From the NCBI GenBank assembly GCA_016946835.1, contig JACVTC010000282.1, positions 1 through 60,691 on the forward strand: DNA of 60,691 bases, written 5' to 3'. A program made the position numbers and the translations under genes. Source of the DNA: Neocallimastix lanati (nom. inval.). Taxonomy: Eukaryota > Neocallimastigomycota > Neocallimastigomycetes > Neocallimastigales > Neocallimastigaceae. The notes under the pieces are model-generated. The model had not been told where the DNA came from and made no database searches. It saw only the letters and a list, made by a program, of their open reading frames with translations. The first letter of the stretch is position 1, and the number at the start of each line of letters is the position of its first letter. This document shows positions 35,086 to 45,194 of this stretch, one piece after another.

Positions 35086-38000
35086 AAATAAAATAAATAG
35101 TAAGATATTAACAGTAATAAAATAAAATAAAATAAAGAGTGAAGTATTAATAAAAATAAAATAAAATAAAATAAATAGTAATATATTAACAGTAATAAAA
35201 TAGAATAAAATAAATAGTAAGGTATTTACAGTAATAAAATAAAATAAAATAAATAGTAAGGTATTAACAGTAATAAAATAAAATAAAATAAAGAGTAAGA
35301 TATTAACAGTAATAAAATAAAATAAAATAAATAGTAATAGATTAACAGTAATAAAATAAAATAAAATAAATAGTAATAGATTAACAGTAATAAAATAAAA
35401 TAAAATAAATAGTAAGGTATTTACAGTAATAAAATAAAATAAAATAAATAGTAATAGATTAACAGTAATAAAATAAAATAAAATAAATAGTAAGGTATTT
35501 ACAGTAATAAAATAAAATAAAATAAATAGTAATAGATTAACAGTAATAAAACAAAAATAAAATAAAGATTGAAGTATTAATAAAAATAAAATAAAATAAT
35601 ATAAATAGTAAGATATTAACAGTAATAAAATAAAATAAAATAAATAGTAATAGATTAATAGTAATAAAATAAAATAAAATAAATAGTAAGGTATTTACAG
35701 TAATAAAATAAAATAAAATAAATAGTAATAGATTAACAGTAATAAAATAAAATAAAATAAATAGTAAGGTATTTACAGTAATAAAATAAAATAAAATAAA
35801 TAGTAAGGTATTTACAGTAATAAAATAAAATAAAATAAATAGTAAGGTATTTACAGTAATAAAATAAAATAAAATAAATAGTAAGATATTAACAGTAATA
35901 AAATAAAATAAAATAAAGATTGAAGTATTAATATAAATAAAATAAAATAAAGATTGAAGTATTAATAAAAATAAAATAAAATAAAATAAATAGTAAGATA
36001 TTAACAGTAATAAAATAAAATAAAATAAAGATTGAAGTATTAATAAAAATAAAATAAAATAAAATAATTAGTAAGATATTAAAAGTAATAAAATAAAATA
36101 AAATAAAGAGTGAAGTATTAATAAAAATAAAATAAAATAAAATAAATATTGAAGTATTAATAAAAATAAAATAAAATAAAATAAATAGTAATAGATTAAC
36201 AGTAATAAAATAAAATAAAATAAATAGTAATAGATTAACAGTAATAAAATAAAATAAAATAAATAGTAATAGATTAAAAGTAATAAAATAAAATAAAATA
36301 AATAGTAAGATATTAGCAGTAATAAAATAAAATAAAATAAATAGTAATAGATTAACAGTAATAAAATAAAATAAAATAAATAGTAAGGTATTTACAGTAA
36401 TAAAATAAAATAAAATAAATAGTAATAGATTAACAGTAATTAAATAAAATAAAATAAATAGTAAGGTATTTAAAGTAATAAAATAAAATAAAATAAATAT
36501 TGAAGTATTAATAAAAATAAAATAAAATAAAATAAATAGTAATATATTAACAGTAATAAAATAGAATAAAATAAAGAGTGAAGTATTAATAAAAATAAAA
36601 TAAAATAAAATAAAGATTGAAGTATTAATAAAAATAAAATAAAATAAAATAAATAGTAAGATATTAACAGTAATAAAATAAAATAAAATAAAGATTGAAG
36701 TATTAATAAAAATAAAATAAAATAAAGATTGAAGTATTAATAAAAATAAAATAAAATAAAATAAATAGTAAGATATTAACAGTAATAAAATAAAATAAAA
36801 TAAAGATTGAAGTATTAATAAAAATAAAATAAAATAAAATAATTAGTAAGATATTAAAAGTAATAAAATAGAATAAAATAAAGAGTGAAGTATTAATAAA
36901 AATAAAATAAAATAAAATAAAGATTGAAGTATTAATAAAAATAAAATAAAATAAAATAAAGATTGAAGTATTAATAAAAATAAAATAAAATAAAATAAAG
37001 ATTGAAGTATTAATAAAAATAAAATAAAATAAAATAAATAGTAAGGTATTTACAGTAATAAAATAAAATAAAATAAATAGTAATAGATTAACAGTAATAA
37101 AATAAAATAAAATAAATAGTAAGGTATTTACAGTAATAAAATAAAATAAAATAAATAGTAAGGTATTTACAGTAATAAAATAAAATAAAATAAATAGTAA
37201 GGTATTTACAGTAATAAAATAAAATAAAATAAATAGTAAGATATTAACAGTAATAAAATAAAATAAAATAAAGATTGAAGTATTAATAAAAATAAAATAA
37301 AATAAAATAAAGATTGAAGTATTAATAAAAATAAAATAAAATAAAATAAATAGTAAGATATTAACAGTAATAAAATAAAATAAAATAAAGATTGAAGTAT
37401 TAATAAAAATAAAATAAAATAAAATAATTAGTAATAGATTAACAGTAATAAAATAAAATAAAATAAATAGTAAGGTATTTACAGTAATAAAATAAAATAA
37501 AATAAATAGTAATATATTAACAGTAATAAAATAGAATAAAGTAAAGATTGAAGTATTAATAAAAATAAAATAAAATAAAATAAAGATTGAAGTATTAATA
37601 AAAATAAAATAAAATAAAATAAATAGTAATAGATTAACAGTAATAAAATAAAATAAAATAAATGGTAAGGTATTTACAGTAATAAAATAAAATAAAATAA
37701 ATAGTAATATATTAACAGTAATAAAATAGAATAAAGTAAAGATTGAAGTATTAATAAAAATAAAATAAAATAAAATAAATATTGAAGTATTAATAAAAAT
37801 AAAATAAAATAAAATAAATAGTAATATATTAACAGTAATAAAATAGAATAAAATAAAGAGTGAAGTATTAATAAAAATAAAATAAAATAAAATAAAGATT
37901 GAAGTATTAATAAAAATAAAATAAAATAAAATAAAGATTGAAGTATTAATAAAAATAAAATAAAATAAAATAAATAGTAAGATATTAGCAGTAATAAAAT

Positions 38001-39320
38001 AAAATAAAATAAATAGTAATAGATTAACAGTAATAAAATAAAATAAAATAAATAGTAATAGATTAACAGTAATAAAATAAAATAAAATAAATAGTAATAG
38101 ATTAACAGTAATAAAATAAAATAAAATAAATAGTAATAGGTATTTACAGTAATAAAATAAAATAAAATAAAGAGTGAAGTATTAATAAAAATAAAATAAA
38201 ATAAAATAAATAGTAAGATATTATCAGTAATAAAATAAAATAAAATAAATAGTAATATATTAACAGTAATAAAATAGAATAAAGTAAAGATTGAAGTATT
38301 AATAAAAATAAAATAAAATAAAATAAAGATTGAAGTATTAATAAAAATAAAATAAAATAAAATAAATAGTAAGATATTAACAGAAATAAAATAAAATAAA
38401 ATAAATAGTAATAGATTAACAGTAATAAAATAAAATAAAATAAATAGTAATAGATTAACAGTAATAAAATAGAATAAAATAAAGAGTGAAGTATTAATAA
38501 AAATAAAATAAAATAAAATAAAGATTGAAGTATTAATAAAAATAAAATAAAATAAAATAAAGATTGAAGTATTAATAAAAATAAAATAAAATAAAATAAA
38601 TAGTAAGATATTAACAGTAATAAAATAAAATAAAATAAAGATTGAAGTATTAATAAAAATAAAATAAAATAAAATAAATAGTAAGATATTACCAGAAATA
38701 AAATAAAATAAAATAAATAGTAATATATTAACAGTAATAAAATAGAATAAAATAAAGAGTGAAGTATTAATAAAAATAAAATAAAATAAAATAAAGATTG
38801 AAGTATTAATAAAAATAAAATAAAATAAAATAAAGATTGAAGTATTAATAAAAATAAAATAAAATAAAATAAATAGTAATATATTAACAGTAATAAAATA
38901 GAATAAAATAAAGAGTGAAGTATTAATAAAAATAAAATAAAATAAAATAAAGATTGAAGTATTAATAAAAATAAAATAAAATAAAATAAAGATTGAAGTA
39001 TTAATAAAAATAAAATAAAATAAAATAAAGATTGAAGTATTAATAAAAATAAAATAAAATAAAATAAAGATTGAAGTATTAATAAAAATAAAATAAAATA
39101 AAATAAATAGTAAGATATTAACAGTAATAAAATAAAATAAAATAAAGATTGAAGTATTAATAAAAATAAAATAAAATAAAATAAATAGTAAGATATTACC
39201 AGAAATAAAATAAAATAAAATAAATAGTAATAGATTAACAGTAATAAAATAAAATAAAATAAAGAGTGAAGTATTAATAAAAATAAAATAAAATAAAATA
39301 AAGATTGAAGTATTAATAAA
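35086..39320. repeat. 39-bp satellite array, roughly 100 monomers
   Basis: Monomers of exactly 39 bp were measured at several points (35,772 to 35,811 to 35,850, and 36,961 to 37,000). Each has about 20 bp of (TAAAA)n plus a variable head. Head types include AGTAAGGTATTTACAG, AGTAAGATATTAACAG, AGTAATAGATTAACAG and GATTGAAGTATTAATA; they alternate in irregular blocks. Top-strand C is nearly limited to one base in the ACAG of the first types. All frames on both strands hit stops, so the array is noncoding. It is a candidate centromere-like or origin-like satellite, but that is inference only. Confidence 0.92.
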
Positions 39321-41515
39321 AATAAAATAAATAGTGAAGTAATATAAAAAAATGAAGTATTAATAAAAATAAAATAAATAATGAAGTAATATAAAAGATT
39401 GAAGTATTAATAAAAATAAAATAAATACTAAAGTAATATAAAGGAGTGAAGTAATAATAAAAATAAAATAAAATAAATAATAAATTAATATAAAAAAAGG
39501 AGGTATTAATAAAAAAAAAAAAAATTAAAATAAAATAAAATAAAATAAAGAGTGAAGTATTAATAAAAATAAAATAAATAATGAAGTAATATAAAAGATT
39601 GAAGTATTAATAAAAATAAAATAAATACTAAAGTAATATAAAGGAGTGAAGTAATAATAAAAATAAAATAAAATAAATAATAAATAAATATAAAAAAAGG
39701 AGGTATTAATAAAAAAAAAAAAAAAAATTAAAATAAAATAAAATAAAATAAAGAGTGAAGTATTAATAAAAATAAAATAAAATAAAGAGTGAAGTAATAA
39801 TAAAAATAAAATAAAATAAATAATAAATTAATATAAAAAAAGGAGGTATTAATAAAAAAAAAAAAATTAAAATAAAATAAAATAAAATAAAGAGTGAAGT
39901 ATTAATAAAAATAAAATAAAATAACGAGTGAAGTAATAATAAAAATAAAATAAAATAAATAATAAATTAATATAAAAAAAAAGAGGTATTAATAAAAAAT
40001 AAAAAAAAAATTAAAATAAAATAAATAAAGTAAAGAGTGAAGTATTAATAAAAATAAAATAAAATAAAGATTGAAGTATTAATAAAAATAAAATAAATAG
40101 TGAAGTAATATAAAAAATGAAGTATTAATAAAAATAAAATAAATAGTAAAGTAATATAAAAAAATGAAGTATTAATAAAAATAAAATAAATACTAAAGTA
40201 ATATAAAGGAGTGAAGTAATAATAAAAATAAAATAAAATAAATAATAAATTAATATAAAAAAAAGGAGGTATTAATAAAAAATAAAAAAAAAAAAAAAAA
40301 AAAAAAAAAATTAAAATAAAATAAATAAAATAAAGAGTGAAGTATTAATAAAAATAAAATAAAATAAAGAGTGAAGTAATAATAAAAATAAAATAAAATA
40401 AATAATAAATTAATATAAAAAAAGGAGGTATTAATAATAAACAAAAAACAAATTAAAATAAAATAAATAAAATAAAGAGTGAAGTATTAATAAAAATAAA
40501 ATAAATAGTGAAGTAATATAAAAAATGAAGTATTAATAAAAATAAAATAAATAATGAAGTAATATAAAAGATTGAAGTATTAATAAAAATAAAATAAATA
40601 CTAAATATAAAGGAGTGAAGTAATAATAAAAATAAAATAAAATAAATAATAAATTAATATAAAAAAAGGAGGTATTAATAAAAAATAAAAAAAAAAATTA
40701 AAATAAAATAAATAAAATAAAGAGTGAAGTAATAATAAAAATAAAATAAAATAAATAGTGAAGTAATATAAAATAGTGAAATATTAATAAAAATAAAATA
40801 AAATAAAATAAAATAAAATAAAGAGTGAAGTATTAATAAAAATAAAAAAATAGTGAAGTAATATTAAGTATGGATGTATTAATTAAAATAAAATAAAATA
40901 AAATAAAGAGTGAAGTATTAATAAAAATAAAATAAATACTAAAGTAATATAAAGGATTGAAGTAATAATAAAAATAAAATAAAATAAATAGTAAATTAAT
41001 ACATAAAAGGAGGTATTAATAAAATAAAAATTAAAATAAACCAAATAAAATAAATAGTGAAGTAATATAAAAGATTGAAGTAATAATAAAATAAAATAAA
41101 TAAATAATAAAATATTAACAATAATAAAATAAAATAACATAAATATTAAGGTATTAATATAAATAATATAAAATAAAATAAATAGTAAAGTAATATAAAA
41201 ATATGAGATATAAATAAAAAATAAAAAAATTAAAATAAAATAAAATAAATTAATAATAAAGTAATATAAAAGAGTGATATATTAATAAAAATAAAAAAAA
41301 TTAAAATAAAAAAAAAAATAAACTAATAAAGTAATATAAAAGAGTGAAGAATTAATAAAAAATAAATAAAATAAAATAGAATAAAATAAAATAAAAGTAA
41401 AATAAAGAGTGAAGTAACACGAAAGAGTGAAGTATTAATAAAAATAAAGTAAAATAAATAGCGATATAATATAAAATAGAGAAGTAATAATAAAAATAAA
41501 ATAAAATAAAAATTA
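39321..41515. repeat. Satellite right flank with ~200-bp higher-order units
   Basis: Longer composite units appear. The marker ATAAATACTAAAGTAATATA occurs at 39,421 and 39,621 (a 200-bp period), and AAGGAGGTATTAAT followed by an A-run recurs near 39,499, 39,699, 39,841, 40,264, 40,424 and 40,667. Past about 40,800 the units degrade into irregular AT repeats and stop near 41,515. Minus-strand ORFs here are low-complexity artefacts. Confidence 0.85.
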
Positions 41516-43692
41516 TAAACTCAAAAAAAAAGCTTCACTGATAATAAATTATTTTGTTATAATTAGGTTGTTTAATAAATATAATTTAAAATTTTTATTT
41601 GTATTTTTGAAATTTTTATTATAATTTATTTTATATTATTTTGATACAATATCATTAAATTATTTTACTATTAATATTATTTTTCAAAATAAAAAAAAGT
41701 TCTGAATTTAATAATGAGAATAAATTTAATTTTTTATTTTATTATAAAAATTAAATGAAATATAAATATCATTTAATATAAATATATAAAAGATATTTTT
41801 TAGTATAAAAGTTTTATTGCTTTTTTAAAGTTAAAATAGTTAAAGCTTTATTAAATTTTTGATGATAATTATTAATAGTTTTATATTTTTATATCTTTTT
41901 ATATAATTAAATAATTTGTATAATATGAAAAGTAATCTAAAAAAAATATTGTAAACTGTAAGATCAAATAAAAAAGTTATATATAATTTTATTATTAAGC
42001 TTTGAACTATTTCTTTTTATTTTCATTATTAATATTAATAGTAAAAAATAAATATACATATTTGTTATATAAAAAAACTATTTTTTTTTAAATTTTAATA
42101 TAATTTTTATAAATTATATATTTATATTTTAATTTTATATAATTAAATGATAAACGAAATAATATTTAACAAATAAAAAACTATTTTATAGAATATTAAT
42201 AGCCAATTTTGAAGTAATTATGTTAGTTTAGAATCTAGAGATTAAAATAAACTCCCGAATAATTTTTATTTATTTGAAATACCAGATGAAGTAATTGGAA
42301 TATTGGAAAATGTTGAAATATTCACCTAACCCCGAAAGAATTGTGTTGGATCATACATTTCGCCATGTGGCTTATAATAATTTCAAAATAAAGCCATACA
42401 TTTTTAAAATATTCTATACAATCATAAATAAACATTCATATAATAATATATTTTCAATTAAATATTTTTATATTTATTAAATAAATATTTCAAAAGAAAT
42501 AATAACATGCTTTATTATAAAATAATAATAAAAATCATTTTTACAATTAAATATTAATAAATTATACAAATAAAAAAAGAAATATTTATTATTTATATAA
42601 TTATTATTTATTTAGTAACTATTATTTAATTAATAAAAAACAAGCCACCTCTAGAAATGTGCCACATTGCAAAATGCATTAGATTTCTTTTATATCTATG
42701 TCTGATGTTTTAATTTGAATAGAAATATTTGGGTTAGGGTTTATTATATTGATTACTTTATTATATTTAAAATTAAATAAATATAAAAACATCTTGGTTT
42801 TTTTAATTTTTTTAAATATTTTTTTAAATTTTTTAAATAAAAAAATATAAAAATAAAATATTTTTACACAAGATTCTTTAAACCATGTATATGGTTGTAT
42901 TACTTATTATTAATACCGTTGATATATTAACCCTTTCAAATTTAAATAATTCGTTAATTGATTGTATTCTGTTTATTCTATTTGTTCAAAGATTTCTAAA
43001 AAATGAATATTTATTTCTATTTTAATTTCTACTCAAAACATCAACCCCTCTTCCATAGAGCATATGAAAGTTCAATGAGTTTATAAGCGAAAAATCAAGC
43101 TTATGATACATCCCTTATCCATTTGCTTATTCGAAAAATACTTTAAATATAGATATAAAGTACTTATTAAATAAAAGAAATAAAACATAAAGTATATTTA
43201 TCCCATATTTAATTAAATAAAAAAATTGAAGTTACTTATTGAATTAAATAAATAAGATATAAAGTACTTGTTAAATAAAATAAATAAAATATAAAATATA
43301 AAAAAAAATAATTATATATTATAATAAAATTTATAAAAAAAAAGCTTAAATATATATGTTTATATAATAGAAGATAAAAATTTAAATAATAAATTTGAAT
43401 ATTTTTATTTAACAATACAAAATTGCAATTTACTATAAATATTTTAATATGAATAGTTTATACCATGTTATAGTAAATATAAAAAAAGTAAAAGATATAT
43501 TATAAATATAAATAATATTACTTTAATTTTATTTACTTTTATTTAATATTTAATAATTTTTATAAAGTTATACAAATAGAAATAAATCAAAAAAAAAATA
43601 TTATTTTTTTCTTAATGGTTTTTCTTTTATTCTATTTCTAAAAATATAAAAGCTTAAAAAAATTTATTTTTTTTATATTAGTATTAAATTTA
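41516..43692. other. AT-rich spacer, mostly featureless
   Basis: Apart from the possible transposase relic at 42.24-42.48 kb, nothing is recognisable. Two short higher-GC stretches (42,640-42,750 and 43,030-43,130) hold no ORF and match no feature known to me. Confidence 0.55.
42240..42480 (+). pseudogene. Possible transposase relic (MULE-like), very weak
   Basis: One frame reads NNFYLFEIPDEVIGILENVE and then stops. Another frame continues with PERIVLDHTF...KPYIFKIFYTI. The order (IPDE..., then an acidic residue before x-TF, then a P-x-x-F-x-x-x-YTI stretch) is reminiscent of the start of MULE-type DDE transposase domains, where D-G-T-F precedes P-x-x-F-x-Q-x-Y-x-I. Here G is replaced by H and the frames are broken. 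It could equally be an unrelated decayed ORF. Confidence 0.22.
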
Positions 43693-44403
43693 TTATAAAC
43701 ATAAATCGCTATATTCAGATTGACAACCCTCACCACAGTACTCATGACCAAAGCCGCATCTACCATCTTTACTACAACAATTACCAAAGGAACATTTTTT
43801 GAAACCATATTTTGGACCACAATGAGTTTCTTTAGGAGGATCTTCAGGTAATTTTGGATTTGGATCAGGTAATTCTCCTAAACATAAGCCATAGTTAGAT
43901 TGACAACCTTCATAGCAGTATTCATAACCAAATCCACATTTACCTTCTTTGCTACAACAATCACCGAATGAACATTTTACATATCCATTATTTGGACCAC
44001 AGTTTTCTATTTTAGATGTAGATGTACTTTGTGAAAATGTAAAGGTAGTCATCTTTGTGGTGGTTTTAGTGGTTTTAGATTGAATAATAGTATTTTTCTT
44101 TGATGTAGTTTTATTTTTTTTGGTGGTTTTTTTAGTAGATTTAGTTATATATTTACTGGTAGTTTTACCTTTAGATGTAGTTTTAGCTTTGGTTGTGGTT
44201 TTCTTTAAAGAACCACATCTACCATATTTACTCTGACAACCTGAACTACAATGCTTTTCAGAGGTACCACAATATCCCCATTTACTACAGCATTCATTAT
44301 TGGTACATTTTTTATTTCCGTAGTCTGGTCCGCAACGCTCTGCATATGCATAATTAATAATAATTAGAATGATTAAAAATACATTTAAAATAATTAATTT
44401 CAT
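43693..44403 (-). CDS. Secreted protein with three chitin-binding CBM18 (hevein-like) domains
   Basis: 236 residues, single exon. Residues 1-21 form a signal peptide ending NYAYA. Three hevein-type modules follow: about 22-64 (RCGPDYGNKKC...CCSKWGYCG...C...C), about 132-175 (NCGPNNGYVKC...CCSKEGKCG) and about 192-236 (HCGPKYGFKKC...CCSKDGRCG). Each keeps the eight-Cys spacing and the Ser plus aromatic/Gly positions of chitin-binding sites, although the canonical W-G-Y of module 1 becomes Lys/Arg-x-Gly in modules 2 and 3. A Thr/Lys-rich linker (about 65-130, KTTTK and TTSK repeats), probably O-glycosylated, separates module 1 from the pair. No catalytic domain is present. Binding of chitin in the fungus's own wall or in substrate is the likely role, based on the family. 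Confidence 0.93.
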   Translation of the reverse strand: MKLIILNVFLIILIIINYAYAERCGPDYGNKKCTNNECCSKWGYCGTSEKHCSSGCQSKYGRCGSLKKTTTKAKTTSKGKTTSKYITKSTKKTTKKNKTTSKKNTIIQSKTTKTTTKMTTFTFSQSTSTSKIENCGPNNGYVKCSFGDCCSKEGKCGFGYEYCYEGCQSNYGLCLGELPDPNPKLPEDPPKETHCGPKYGFKKCSFGNCCSKDGRCGFGHEYCGEGCQSEYSDLCL

Positions 44404-45194
44404 TTTACTTTTATTTTAATTGTACTAATTTTATAATTTAACTTTAACTTTAATTATTTAATATATTTATTTAAAATTATAATAATATTAAAAGCTTTTT
44501 ATATATTTTATTTTTTTTTTATTTTTTTAATTATTTTTTTTAGTATTTTTTTTTTATTTTTTTTTAAATTTTAATAAATAATTATAACGCAATTACTTTA
44601 TTTTTATAATAATTTGGTCTAATCGAGTTTAATAAAAATAATTTCCAATATACATATATAATTAATATAAAACAATATATAAAATATATTAATAAAAAAT
44701 AATTATAATACTTTCAAAGTAATATTAATAATAAATATAATTTAATATAAAATATATTATATTAAAAACTAAAATTAAAATAAAAGAAATATCTTATTCC
44801 GTTACACGAAATAAATAATATATAATATAATATATATTAATAACTTTATAAATAAACATTTTAAAATTTATATAAATTTCATATATAATATATCTATATA
44901 TTTTAAAGAAAATTATTAAAATATTAAAAATAAAAAAAAAAAATTAAAATAAAAAAATAAATAAAATAAAAAATAAAATATAATAAAGAAAAATTATATA
45001 CAGTAAAGCAAATTAAAGTAAAATAAAATAATATAAATATAATAAAATTATAATAAAAATATAATAAAAGTAAAAGTGTTTATTTAATGAATTATATTAA
45101 ATATTTACACTTTAATAAATACATAATATAAAATAATATTTGTTCATAAATGATTTTATAATAATGTAATTAAAAAATAAATATTTATAAAATA
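44404..45194. other. AT-rich divergent intergenic region
   Basis: This separates the divergently transcribed CBM18 and Stealth genes, so it presumably carries both promoters. It is A/T-rich with A- and T-runs; no specific element was recognised. Confidence 0.6.

Noticed and set aside
35086-39320. CRISPR-like array
   Set aside because: The variable heads fall into a few recurring types and are not unique spacers; the bodies are simple (TAAAA)n. The genome also appears eukaryotic.
42731-42746. Telomere-like GGGTTAGGGTTT
   Set aside because: Only about two units occur, in the interior of AT-rich DNA; this is too short to be a telomere or an interstitial telomeric array.
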